A DNA stretch of 64,000 nucleotides from Thermoplasmata archaeon (lineage in GTDB: Archaea; Thermoplasmatota; Thermoplasmata; Lutacidiplasmatales; UBA184), in NCBI GenBank assembly GCA_027314165.1, contig DAHVCH010000005.1:62001-126000 (forward strand), given 5' to 3'. The position numbers and the translations under genes are program-made. Below, piece after piece: positions 8,882 through 16,966 of the stretch. The stretch's first letter is position 1, and every line of letters starts with the position of its first letter. The notes beneath the pieces are model-generated. The model did not search any database, was not told the origin of the DNA, and saw nothing but the letters and a program-made list of their open reading frames with translations.

Positions 8882-8919
8882 CCTCAGGGGGCCTACCGTT
8901 TATACGTTGCCCCCTGAGG
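8882..8919 (-). promoter_or_regulatory. Promoter framed by a perfect 11-bp inverted repeat
   Basis: Arms CCTCAGGGGGC (8882-8892) and GCCCCCTGAGG (8909-8919) are exact reverse complements, separated by 16 nt. The spacer carries the only AT-rich core, read on the minus strand as CGTATAAACGG. The TATA lies about 40 nt upstream of the SCP2 ATG. A protein bound to the dyad would cover the TATA box, so a repressor site for the lipid-alcohol operon is the simplest reading. Confidence 0.6.
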
Positions 8920-9052
8920 TAAGACGGGGCGGCGAGCGGGGCTATCGCGGACGGCGCGTCCTCCCCGTGGAGGGTCGCCCCGGGCATCCTCCGTCGGGGC
9001 GCCCCCTCTGGAACGTTCATACGTCCGGAACGGCATCGTGCAGCGACCCCCC

Positions 9053-10474
9053 ATGTCGGAAGCTCCTGGCGACCCGGTCCGGTGCCCGGTGTGCTTCGTG
9101 GTGCTGAAGCCGGAGGAGCTCCATGCCCTTCACCAGGGCAGCGCGGAGGCGCTGGAGCGGCTCCGGCTCCAGCACGAGCGGGAGCTCGAGACCCGCAGCC
9201 GTGAGGCCGAGGCCCGGCTCCAGGAGGCCGAGGGCCGCCGCAAGAAGGAGATGGAGCGCCTGGAGCGCGAACAGAAGGAGGCGCTGGAGCGGCTCCGCCA
9301 GCAGGGGGAGCAGGGGCTCGCCCACCTCAAGGCCCAGATGGCCGAAATCCAGAAGACGCAGTTCGTCGCGCTCGAGGAGTCCCATCGAAGGAACCTCGAG
9401 CAGCTCCAGAAGGAGGTCGCCGAAGCCCAGGTGCGCCAGAAAGGCTGGGCGGAGGAGCGGCAGCGGCTCCAGCAGGAGTTCTCCCAGAGGGAGAAGGACG
9501 TGCTGGAGCGCGCGAAGATCGATGCGGGCCAGGAGCTCTCGAAGAAGGAGCAGCAGATCCAGCAGCTCATGCTCAACGAGAACCGGCTTCGCGAACAGGT
9601 CGATCAGCTGAGGGAGTCGGTGCTCCGCAGCCCGTCCGACGTCGTCGGCGAGGCGGGGGAGTTCCTGCTTCGCGAAACGCTGCGGACCGCCTTCCCGGAC
9701 GACGACGTCCAGAAGATCTCCCGCCCGGGACAGCGTTCGGCGGACGTGGTCCACCGCATCTCGCGCGCCCCGGGGCTCTACACCCCCACCGTGATCGTCT
9801 ACGACAACAAGGTCGGGAAGAAGGTCACCTCGAAGGACCTCTCGAGCGCGCGAACCTACCGCGAGGTCCACGGGACCGACTACGTGCTCGTGGTGACCGA
9901 CGAGATGCCCTCGGGTTCCTCGGAGAGGCTGGTGGTCGAGGAGGACGGGATCCTCATCGTCAAGCGCAACGCGCTCGTCGCCCTCGTCGAGGTCCTACGA
10001 CGGCAGATCGTCAAGCTGGACCTCGCCCGGGCGAGCGGGGCCCACCGCGACCGCAAGGAGTCGCAGCTCTTCGATTACATTCGCGGCGACGAGTTCGACC
10101 GGAACCTGAAGCGGCTGCTCCAGCTCGACCTGAAGGAGCACGACCTGCTCGAGACGGAGAAGAGGAGCCACCTCAAGATGTGGAAGCAGCGGGAGGACAT
10201 CCACCGCGAACGGGAGGAGGCGGTGAGCCAGGTCGAGTCCTCCACAAGCGCCATCCTGGAAAGGGACAGCCTGACCTCGAACCCCGAGCTGGACCCTCCC
10301 CAGCAGGTCGAGATCCGGGCGGAGGTCGACCCTTCCCCCGATAGCGAGGAAGCGGATCCGGACCCGTCGGAGAACGGGGAAGAGCGGGAGCCTTCCCCGA
10401 TGGTGGGGGACGAGGACGGACCGCTCCGGCGCCGTCGCAAGGTCCAGGTGACCCTGGACGGACAGGGCAACTGA
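9053..10474 (+). CDS. Coiled-coil protein with DUF2130-like (PD-(D/E)XK-fold) domain
   Basis: 473 aa. Order of parts: a CPVC plus paired His (LHALH) mini zinc-finger at 11-27, a long charged coiled coil (about 30-195), then a domain matching DUF2130/COG4487 (VVGEAGEFLLRETL ... QRSADVVHRI ... VIVYDNKVGKK ... YVLVVTDEM), which other analyses group with restriction-endonuclease folds; the SADVV Asp and YDNK are candidate catalytic positions. The tail is acidic and disordered. ATG at 9053 is chosen over GTG at 9038. The biochemical role of the family is not established; DNA processing is a guess. Confidence 0.75.
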   Translation: MSEAPGDPVRCPVCFVVLKPEELHALHQGSAEALERLRLQHERELETRSREAEARLQEAEGRRKKEMERLEREQKEALERLRQQGEQGLAHLKAQMAEIQKTQFVALEESHRRNLEQLQKEVAEAQVRQKGWAEERQRLQQEFSQREKDVLERAKIDAGQELSKKEQQIQQLMLNENRLREQVDQLRESVLRSPSDVVGEAGEFLLRETLRTAFPDDDVQKISRPGQRSADVVHRISRAPGLYTPTVIVYDNKVGKKVTSKDLSSARTYREVHGTDYVLVVTDEMPSGSSERLVVEEDGILIVKRNALVALVEVLRRQIVKLDLARASGAHRDRKESQLFDYIRGDEFDRNLKRLLQLDLKEHDLLETEKRSHLKMWKQREDIHREREEAVSQVESSTSAILERDSLTSNPELDPPQQVEIRAEVDPSPDSEEADPDPSENGEEREPSPMVGDEDGPLRRRRKVQVTLDGQGN

Positions 10475-10504
10475 GGCCCCCGGCCCCTCGCGGCGCGACC
10501 GGGC

Positions 10505-10936
10505 TCAGACCGCTGTCGCGCCTCCGCACACCATGCAGACGAGGTGGCCTTTCCCGCTGCACCGATAGCAGTCCGAAGAGGTGCCGTGGCAGCTCGGGCA
10601 GGCGACCTGCCCCTTCGAGCACCACCGGCACCTTCGACCGGCGGCGTCCCGCTCGACGGGCGGAAGGAGCCAGAGCGTCGCCCACCAGGGTGCCGGGAAC
10701 GTGCTCATCGGCGGCAATGGCAGCTCCTCAACAGCGGCGCCCTCCCCTGCGGGCTCGACCGCCACCTTCGAACACGGCAGCGCAGCCGGACCGTCAGGTC
10801 CGGCGCGGCGTCCGCCCGCTGCGAGCATCGGAACCGTGGCTCCCCGGGCCCCGGGTTCTCGATGGACCGGCAGCGGAGGGGTCCGAGGTGGACCCCGCGA
10901 AGGGGGCGGGAGCGTGCGGGGGAAGGCACCGCTCAC
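10505..10936 (-). CDS. Small protein with DnaJ-type Cys-rich zinc finger
   Basis: The last 40 residues contain repeated CxxC pairs with Gly spacing (CRWC, CPSC, CYRC, CMVC), like the central zinc domain of DnaJ but without a J domain. Two starts are possible: GTG at 10936, which overlaps the preceding small ORF's stop as GTGA, or ATG at 10708, giving only 67 aa (MSTFPAPWW). The first 70 residues of the long form have non-coding-like composition, so the short form may be the real protein. A protein-binding or metal-binding role is plausible. Confidence 0.55.
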   Translation of the reverse strand: MSGAFPRTLPPPSRGPPRTPPLPVHREPGARGATVPMLAAGGRRAGPDGPAALPCSKVAVEPAGEGAAVEELPLPPMSTFPAPWWATLWLLPPVERDAAGRRCRWCSKGQVACPSCHGTSSDCYRCSGKGHLVCMVCGGATAV

Positions 10937-11094
10937 TCCTCGGCCTGGACGGATGGGAAGATGACGACGGAGACCCCCGCGAGGCCGAAGAGGGTCCGCC
11001 CCGCCTCAGCGAACGCGCGGTCCACCGGGCGGAAGTACCGCCGGAGGTTCGGCTCTTGGGACAACGGCGCCAACTCGATCTTTACAGGCGTCAT
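10933..11094 (-). CDS. Putative 53-residue protein
   Basis: Short frame beginning MTPVKIELAPLSQEPNL and ending GVSVVIFPSVQAEE. No family is recognised. Support: the ATG at 11094 lies about 32 nt downstream of the centre of the strongest TATA box nearby, as for a near-leaderless transcript, and the TGA overlaps the GTG of the next frame (GTGA), as for other coupled genes here. The C-terminal third is mildly hydrophobic. It may be a small regulator or only a leader for the zinc protein. Confidence 0.4.
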   Translation of the reverse strand: MTPVKIELAPLSQEPNLRRYFRPVDRAFAEAGRTLFGLAGVSVVIFPSVQAEE

Positions 11095-11099
11095 CCGTG

Positions 11100-11142
11100 C
11101 TGACACTTGTCAGACAAACAGTATATATTTGTCGGTCGACCG
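11100..11142. promoter_or_regulatory. TATA box surrounded by three palindromes
   Basis: CTGACA and TGTCAG (11100-11113, 2-nt gap), GACAAA and TTTGTC (11113-11118 and 11128-11133, 9-nt gap), and the perfect CGGTCGACCG (11133-11142). The middle one encloses the AT-rich GTATATATTT (11121-11130). On the minus strand this TATA is well placed for the ATG at 11094; on the plus strand it would give a leader of about 120 nt for the surface protein. The repeated TGTC/GACA half-sites suggest a dimeric repressor. Confidence 0.6.
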
Positions 11143-11273
11143 GAACCAGTTTGCGGATTTCGTCACCCCGTCCTCTGCCTTTGAGGAGGATCCCGCCCTC
11201 CCCGATCCGTCCGAGCCAACCGTCTTAACGAACGCGATGTCCAGACGGTCTGGCCTCACCCCGGCCCCGAAAC

Positions 11274-14200
11274 TTGGTCGAGTACGGAAAGCTCCTCGCC
11301 CTCGTCCTCCCCGCCCTCATGGTCCTCTCAGGAGCGGCGCTCGCCGCGGTCCAACCCGCCGTCCCTACCCTTCCCCAGAGCGAGCGTTCGTCCGGACCCT
11401 GGAGCTCCGAGCACGGCCTCTCCGCGCCCTCGACCACGCCCTCGTTGGGACCGACCCCCTCCCCGCCGTCTCCCGCCGGACCGGGGAACCCGTCACCCTC
11501 AGCCTTTCCCCCTCGCTCCGCGACGGGAGCCCCCTCCACCGAGATCAACGGCAGCGTCCACGTCAACGGGAGCTTCACCGCCTCCTCGACCTACCTTGAC
11601 GGCACCGTCCACATCGTGGGGTCGACCCTCACCTCGAACCTGACGCAAACGGTCGGATGGGCGGAGTACGGGGCCACCCTGGTGACCGGCTCGATGCGCG
11701 TCGTGAGCCTCCCGGGGGACAGCGCCCCGATCTTCGCCTCCCGCGGAGGAGGCAGCCTCTGGGTCCAGCCTTCGCCGCTCAACGCCACCGCCTTCAACAT
11801 CCTGGAGGGGGACATCAGCCTCGGGGACCCCTCGACCGGGGACACCTTCCTGATGTCCACGAACGGCGTGAACATCACGATCGACGCGGGACAGGCGGGA
11901 GGGTTCTACAGCTACGGGGGCGGGACGAACATCAACGTGGGCAACGCCTCCCAGGTGCTGAACTACGCGAACAGCTCCGGCGCCCTCGTCATCCACTGCT
12001 CGGTCCCCCTCTTCTGCCCCACGACGGGCATCCAGATCGCCCCGGGAACCCTCTACGTCTCCGCCTACTGCGTCGTCCTCCTGGGCTGCCTCTCGGTCCC
12101 GGTCTCCTCCATCACCTGGCCCGCCGGCTCGCACTTCACGATCCTCGGGTCGACGACCACGAGCGGCTCGGGCATGACCGCCGCGTTGCCGGATTCCCGG
12201 ATGGACATCGAGGTGCCCGAGGGTTCCGGGGTGAACATCTCGATGACCCCGGACCTTGGAGCGCCGCAGCTCACGGTCTCGCCCGGGGTGACCTACCCCG
12301 CTCTGGTCTCCACGCTCGGTCGAGTCGCGGTCTCCCACGGAGAAGCGCTCAACGCGTCGGTGACGGTCCACGGGACGTTCTCGGCCTCGGGGATCGTGGA
12401 GAACGGCGGCACATTCTACAACGACGGAGGGCTCACGATCCAAGGCGAGCTCGACAGCCAGGGCGAGCAGCTGTTCAAGCACAAGCTGCAGCTCGGACCC
12501 GAGATCTCCATCCGGACCTTCCCGGGCGCGGGCGTCCTGACGAGCGGGCTCACCACCATCGATTCGGACGTCACCATCCAGGGTACCACGAACGCCTCAG
12601 GCAACCTCACGATCACCGGGACCATGACCCAGAACGCGACGCTGATCCACATCCAAGGGAACCTCTCCCTGAACGGCACCATGACCGCGTCGGGCTCGGT
12701 CGGGACCGACGGCACGACAGCCTTCTCGGGGAACGTCTCCAGTTCGGGTCTCATCTCGCTCCCGCACGCGTTCATGGACGGGACCTTCTCGATGACGGGA
12801 GGCTCGTTCGTGGGCGTCGGCAGCACCCTTCTCTCGGGGAGCAGCGTCGGGGTCGGATGGACGTGGGTCAACGGCACGACCTACTCCGTCTCGGGTTCCG
12901 CCTGGCTGAACGGCACCGTGGAGGTCAACCGCTCGATCACGGTCACGGGCTCCGCCGAGCTTCTGACCGCCCCCGGGGGGGCCCTTCGCCTGACCGCGAC
13001 CGTCCTGATGGGCGGGGGGGCCGGCTACTCTCCCTGGACCTCCAAGGTCGAAGGCAGCGTGCTGGTCCGGGGCGCGTCCTTCTCGAACGGCACCTCGACG
13101 TTCAACGGGACCACGGTCTCCTTCCCGTCGGGACTGAAGGTCGTGGGAGCGGTCCAGGCCCAAGGGAACGTGACGGTGCTCGGGACCACATCCTTCACGG
13201 GCGCGGTCACCTCCTCCGGGATCGCGTCGTTCCCCGGCATGTCGCTCACGGGAACCTTCGGGCTCTCCTCGGTCGGGGGCTCGGTCAACGGGACCGGCAC
13301 GAGCGACGTGGCGGGGAACGTCACGCTGGACGGGACGTTGACGGTGGCCCACGGAGTGTTCGCGGAGAACGGGAGCTCCGTCATCACGGGGAACCTCCGG
13401 ATGACCGGGTCGGTCCTGGTGACCGGCCGCTCGACGCTGGCCACCGCCGGAGGCACGACGCTCTCGCTCTTCGGCGACATCGACCTGGCGAACGCGGCCC
13501 AGGTCCTCGGGAACGTGAACACCACGGGCAACGTCACGATCTCGGGATCGGCCTACCTCTCGAGCGCGAAGGTGACCATCTCCGGTTCCCTCCAGGCGGA
13601 CGGGTGGGTCTACTCGCGCGGGGTCGTCGACCTGTCGGGCACGGCGGACTTCCAGGGCCAGGTCTTCACGCTGGGGCACACGCAGCTCCCGGGGCTCGAC
13701 GTCGCGGGGAACTACACGCTGAGCTCCGGCGAGTTCGACCTCAAGGGGCAGATCGCCCTCACGGGCTACACGAAGTCCTCCGGCATGATCGTCGCCAACG
13801 CCTCGGGCTACTTCGTGGATGGCCCGAGCTACATCGTCGGTCACACGGTCGCGACGGGCAGCGCGACCGTCTGGGGGACCAGCCTCACCGTGGGATACGT
13901 GACCCTCGGCCCCGGGGCGAAGCTCGGGGGATACACGGTGGTCCATGGCGGCATGTCGGCCGGCGGCCTCCCTCTCAGCGGCACGGTCATCCTCCCGAAC
14001 GACACGGTCGTCTTCCCGCAGGGGGCGAACATCACGGGCTCGATACGCCAGTTCGGGCTTCTGACGAGCCAGGGCGGGGTGATGTCGTTCTACGGCCAGA
14101 GCATCGTGAACGGGACCGTCGTCAGCCAAGCCGCGCCGTCCCTCCAGGGACCCCTCTTGACCACCCTGCTAGGCAGCCCCTTCGCCTTCACGCTCGGCGC

Positions 14201-14651
14201 GGAGTTCTTCGCATTCTTCGCCGCGCTCCTGGTCACGGTCGTGATCACGGGCCTCGAGCTGTTCCGGGTCGGCTGGAAGCACCGAGTAGCGTTCACAGAG
14301 AGGGAGCGACGCGCCGTCGCCAGGCTCTGGCCGGGAGCCGTCCTGTCCGCCATCCTGCTGCTCGCCGGGCTCTTCACCGGCTCCATCGGTGGCCTTGCCG
14401 TGGGGCAAGGCATCGCAAGCGGGGCGCTCGCGCCCCGGACCGATTCGGTCGCGGCGGTCTTCGTCGCCGGGAGCGCGCTGATGTTCCTGGGCGCGCTGGT
14501 CTGGGTCCTGCACCGAGCGCACTATGCGAGGGTCCGTCGGAGAGAGCAGCTCCCGCCACCGCCCGCGATGGGGACGTGGTCAGCGCCAAGCTCGCCCGCC
14601 GCCACCGGGCCTGTTCCCCCCGCCCCTCCCCCAGGGCAGGCGCCCCGGTAG
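11274..14651 (+). CDS. Giant repetitive cell-surface protein with three C-terminal membrane segments
   Basis: 1125 aa. N-terminal signal peptide (LLALVLPALMVLSGAALA), a Pro/Ser-rich stretch, then about 850 residues of short Gly/Thr/Val/Ser repeats with recurring GT-V-GN-T-SG patterns, as expected for a stacked beta-solenoid (bactofilin-like or adhesin-like). It is packed with N-x-S/T sequons. Three hydrophobic helices follow (about 960-985, 1008-1035 and 1048-1070), then a Pro-rich cytoplasmic tail. The only in-frame start after the stop at 11226 is TTG at 11274. Likely an S-layer-associated or adhesive surface protein; no exact family is recognised. Confidence 0.7.
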   Translation: MVEYGKLLALVLPALMVLSGAALAAVQPAVPTLPQSERSSGPWSSEHGLSAPSTTPSLGPTPSPPSPAGPGNPSPSAFPPRSATGAPSTEINGSVHVNGSFTASSTYLDGTVHIVGSTLTSNLTQTVGWAEYGATLVTGSMRVVSLPGDSAPIFASRGGGSLWVQPSPLNATAFNILEGDISLGDPSTGDTFLMSTNGVNITIDAGQAGGFYSYGGGTNINVGNASQVLNYANSSGALVIHCSVPLFCPTTGIQIAPGTLYVSAYCVVLLGCLSVPVSSITWPAGSHFTILGSTTTSGSGMTAALPDSRMDIEVPEGSGVNISMTPDLGAPQLTVSPGVTYPALVSTLGRVAVSHGEALNASVTVHGTFSASGIVENGGTFYNDGGLTIQGELDSQGEQLFKHKLQLGPEISIRTFPGAGVLTSGLTTIDSDVTIQGTTNASGNLTITGTMTQNATLIHIQGNLSLNGTMTASGSVGTDGTTAFSGNVSSSGLISLPHAFMDGTFSMTGGSFVGVGSTLLSGSSVGVGWTWVNGTTYSVSGSAWLNGTVEVNRSITVTGSAELLTAPGGALRLTATVLMGGGAGYSPWTSKVEGSVLVRGASFSNGTSTFNGTTVSFPSGLKVVGAVQAQGNVTVLGTTSFTGAVTSSGIASFPGMSLTGTFGLSSVGGSVNGTGTSDVAGNVTLDGTLTVAHGVFAENGSSVITGNLRMTGSVLVTGRSTLATAGGTTLSLFGDIDLANAAQVLGNVNTTGNVTISGSAYLSSAKVTISGSLQADGWVYSRGVVDLSGTADFQGQVFTLGHTQLPGLDVAGNYTLSSGEFDLKGQIALTGYTKSSGMIVANASGYFVDGPSYIVGHTVATGSATVWGTSLTVGYVTLGPGAKLGGYTVVHGGMSAGGLPLSGTVILPNDTVVFPQGANITGSIRQFGLLTSQGGVMSFYGQSIVNGTVVSQAAPSLQGPLLTTLLGSPFAFTLGAEFFAFFAALLVTVVITGLELFRVGWKHRVAFTERERRAVARLWPGAVLSAILLLAGLFTGSIGGLAVGQGIASGALAPRTDSVAAVFVAGSALMFLGALVWVLHRAHYARVRRREQLPPPPAMGTWSAPSSPAATGPVPPAPPPGQAPR

Positions 14652-14724
14652 AGAGCTCCCCGGGCGCGCAGGCCCCCCGCGTCGCGGTCGATCGATGGCC
14701 GCGCCGTGCGGCGGCCGGGCCGGT

Positions 14725-15690
14725 TCAGCTGTACTCGTAGAAGCCGCGACCGGTCTTCCGCCCAAGGTGGCCGGCGGCCACCATGCGCTTGAGCGCGATC
14801 GCGGGCCGGTACTTGGGGTCCCCGTACTCGCGGTGGAGGATCTCCGCCACGTCGAGGCACACATCGAGCCCGATCATGTCCGCGAGCTCGAGAGGGCCCA
14901 TGGGATTGCCGGCCCCCGCCTTGAGCGCCAGGTCCATGTCGCGGGCGCTCGCGACGCCTTCCTCGAGGGCGAAGCAGGCCTCGTTCAGCATCGGGATGAG
15001 CAGGCGGTTCACGAGGAACCCCGGGACCTCCTTGACGCGGATCGGGACCATCGGGAACCGGTGGTTCCGGAGCCCCTGGAAGAAGTCCATGACGTCGGAG
15101 ACGACGTCGTCCCGGGTGTCCACCCCGGCCACGATCTCCACGAGAGGGAGCGTGTAGGGCGGGTTGAAGAAGTGCGCGATCAGCGTGCTGCCGCAGTGCT
15201 TGAGCCCCCGCGCCAGCTGGGTGATCGACAGGGACGAGGTGTTGCTCGCGATGATCGCGTGGTCCGGCAGGACCCGGTCCAGGTTCGCGAAGACCTCCTT
15301 CTTGACCGACTCCTTCTCGAAGGCCGCCTCGATCACGAGGTCGACGTCCTTGAAGTCGTCCCAGTTGGTCGTGCCCTTCACGCGGGCGATGATCTCGTCA
15401 CCGCGCTTCCGGTCGACCTTCGGCTTGAGCTTCTGCCGGATGGCGGACTTCTGCTCCTCCGTGAGCTTCAGCCCCATCTCCTCGATGCGGGAGATCTCCT
15501 TGTCCGCGCGTCCCTGGTGGAAGTCGACCAGCTCGTCGACGATCCCCTTGACCCGGGCGAGACCCTTCGCGAGGAGCTCCTCGTTGACCTCCTTCAGCAG
15601 GACGTTCACTTCGTTGAAGGCCAGGACCTCGGCGATGGCCGCCCCCATCGTTCCCGCCCCGACCACACCTGCCTTTCTGACGTAGAGCAT
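14725..15690 (-). CDS. 3-hydroxyacyl-CoA dehydrogenase
   Basis: 321 aa. NAD-binding GAGTMG at 11-16; SNTSSL around 149-154; catalytic His173 in IAHFFNPP with the following Glu in LPLVEIV; C-terminal domain with VPGFLVNRLL and GPLELADMIGLDV. It oxidises 3-hydroxyacyl-CoA to 3-ketoacyl-CoA (beta-oxidation; the crotonate direction is also possible). Start ATG at 15690 has GAGGAG 6 nt upstream; the in-frame ATG at 15714 lies too close to the TATA box at 15723-15733. Monocistronic, but functionally linked to the thiolase and glyoxylate genes in this window. Confidence 0.92.
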   Translation of the reverse strand: MLYVRKAGVVGAGTMGAAIAEVLAFNEVNVLLKEVNEELLAKGLARVKGIVDELVDFHQGRADKEISRIEEMGLKLTEEQKSAIRQKLKPKVDRKRGDEIIARVKGTTNWDDFKDVDLVIEAAFEKESVKKEVFANLDRVLPDHAIIASNTSSLSITQLARGLKHCGSTLIAHFFNPPYTLPLVEIVAGVDTRDDVVSDVMDFFQGLRNHRFPMVPIRVKEVPGFLVNRLLIPMLNEACFALEEGVASARDMDLALKAGAGNPMGPLELADMIGLDVCLDVAEILHREYGDPKYRPAIALKRMVAAGHLGRKTGRGFYEYS

Positions 15691-15754
15691 GAGATTCTCC
15701 TCGCGTCTTGCCATGAAGAGAGGTAGATAAACGCTGGGCGCGCTCCGGGGGAGC

Positions 15755-16324
15755 ATGGGAGAGGTCCCCGTGGTCCGGACCGTCTGCCGATTCCGCCCCG
15801 GGGCCGCGCCGGACGACGCGATCTACCACAGCGTCCCGGACGACGGGCTCTGCCTGAACGTCTTCCCGCTCCTGACCGAGCCCCGCCGACCGGACCGCGT
15901 GCTCATGGGGAGGATCGACCCCTCCTTCGACTGGGCGGACCTCGGTGGGATGCACCGCGAACGGATCGTCCAGACCGCCGACCGGTGGGTGCTGCCGGGG
16001 CGGCAGCTCTTCCTCTTCGAAGCGCCCGGCGATGCCGCACGGGCGATCCTGCGCGAACAGCTGGGGCTGGAGACGCTCGCGCTCCGGGGCCCGGAGGTCC
16101 TGTCCGAGGCCTGGCAGCGCCCCTCCCCCGTGGGCCAGGGGCCGCACTGGGACCTCTCCTTCGTGTACCGGGGAGAGTGGCCGGTCGGACGGCAGCTTCA
16201 CGCCGCTCCGTGGCGGGAGCTCTCGTTCAAGAACCCCATCCTGCTCGACCCCCAAGAGGTGGGCAGGAACCATCTCGATGTCCTGGCGCTCGCGGGATTC
16301 TCGGTCGTGCGGTCCTCCTCGTAG
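15755..16324 (+). CDS. Nudix-fold-like protein with degenerate Nudix box
   Basis: 189 aa. The stretch GDAARAILREQLGL resembles the helix of a Nudix box but REQLGL replaces REETGL, so a metal-binding Glu is missing. The segment WDLSFVYRGEW looks like the following Nudix strand. Hydrolase activity is therefore doubtful; a binding or regulatory role is possible. It diverges from the hydroxyacyl-CoA dehydrogenase gene with only 64 nt between starts. Family assignment is from fold-like pattern only. Confidence 0.55.
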   Translation: MGEVPVVRTVCRFRPGAAPDDAIYHSVPDDGLCLNVFPLLTEPRRPDRVLMGRIDPSFDWADLGGMHRERIVQTADRWVLPGRQLFLFEAPGDAARAILREQLGLETLALRGPEVLSEAWQRPSPVGQGPHWDLSFVYRGEWPVGRQLHAAPWRELSFKNPILLDPQEVGRNHLDVLALAGFSVVRSSS

Positions 16325-16331
16325 GCGCACG

Positions 16332-16339
16332 CTTAAATG
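16332..16339 (+). promoter_or_regulatory. TATA box of the tRNA-Ser gene
   Basis: CTTAAATG centred about 28 nt before the first tRNA base, the normal archaeal spacing for a tRNA promoter. Confidence 0.6.
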
Positions 16340-16363
16340 GTGGGCAAAGGTCGGCGGACCCGC

Positions 16364-16479
16364 GCGGGGATGGCCCAGCCCGGTACGGCGCAGGATTGCT
16401 AATCCTGTGGTGCTTGCACCTCGGGGGTTCAAAGGCGCCGCGGAACCGCTCCGCGGGGCGGGATTTCCCCCTCCCCGCG
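16364..16479 (+). tRNA. tRNA-Ser (GCU), interrupted in the T-loop
   Basis: Acceptor GCGGGGA (16364-16370) pairs with TCCCCGC (16472-16478), discriminator G at 16479. Anticodon stem CAGGA/TCCTG encloses TTGCTAA with anticodon GCT (16398-16400). A long variable arm (GTGC TT GCAC) marks a class II Ser tRNA. The T-arm 5' half GGGGG TTCAAA ends at 16433, and the matching CCCCC is at 16467-16471, so about 30-34 nt interrupt the T-loop. The insert folds into its own hairpin (CCGCGGA/TCCGCGG). A spliced intron is most likely; no canonical bulge-helix-bulge is clear. CCA is not encoded. Confidence 0.8.
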
Positions 16480-16513
16480 TTCCCGTTCCACCCCGAGGTG
16501 GGTGTTTCTCGCC

Positions 16514-16966
16514 CTAGCTCGCTCTTGGTCCGCTCCTGAGCAGAAGAGGCGGCGGCCCGCCTTCGAACGAGGCCCCGAGCGTGGGACCAAGGTCCCCACA
16601 CCGCACGGTGGCCGCCCCGTTCCTACGGGGGCACCGCGAGGCTCGAGCCCCGCGGGTCGGGGCTCCCGCGCCCGCCGTCCACGTGAGCCGTTCCTGGGGA
16701 CCTCGCTCGACAGCCCCCTTCTCGCCGGGCCCCGGGAGCGGCCCGCTCGGGACCGCGAGGACGCGGCCTCCTCCCTCGAGCTCCACAACCACCAGCCGGT
16801 GCGGGGCGGTCCACGGTGCGGGGGGGACGGAGATCTCCGTCGCGGCGATGACCTGTCCCCGCCCGGTCCGCTCCTCGCGGGTCAACGCCCCCCCGCACTC
16901 CGGGCAGACCGCGGCCGCTTCGACGAACCGGAGGTCGCACTTGAGGCAGGACCCAAGGACGATCAC
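16514..16966 (-). CDS. DUF35 zinc-ribbon/OB-fold partner of the thiolase
   Basis: 150 aa. The zinc ribbon CLKC ... CPEC (residues 5-27) is followed by strands typical of the DUF35 OB fold (GRGQVIAATEIS, APHRLVVVELEGG). In archaea such proteins bridge acetoacetyl-CoA thiolase and HMG-CoA synthase; no HMG-CoA synthase is in this window. GTG at 16966-16964 overlaps the thiolase's distal stop as GTGA and has GGGAGGGG just before it. The last 40 residues are Gly/Arg-rich and atypical, so the true C-terminus could be altered. Confidence 0.75.
   Translation of the reverse strand: MIVLGSCLKCDLRFVEAAAVCPECGGALTREERTGRGQVIAATEISVPPAPWTAPHRLVVVELEGGGRVLAVPSGPLPGPGEKGAVERGPQERLTWTAGAGAPTRGARASRCPRRNGAATVRCGDLGPTLGASFEGGPPPLLLRSGPRAS

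Noticed and set aside
11657-14740. 1027-residue plus-strand frame overlapping the surface protein
   Set aside because: Arg/His/Pro-rich out-of-frame reading of the repetitive gene; no signal peptide or domain.
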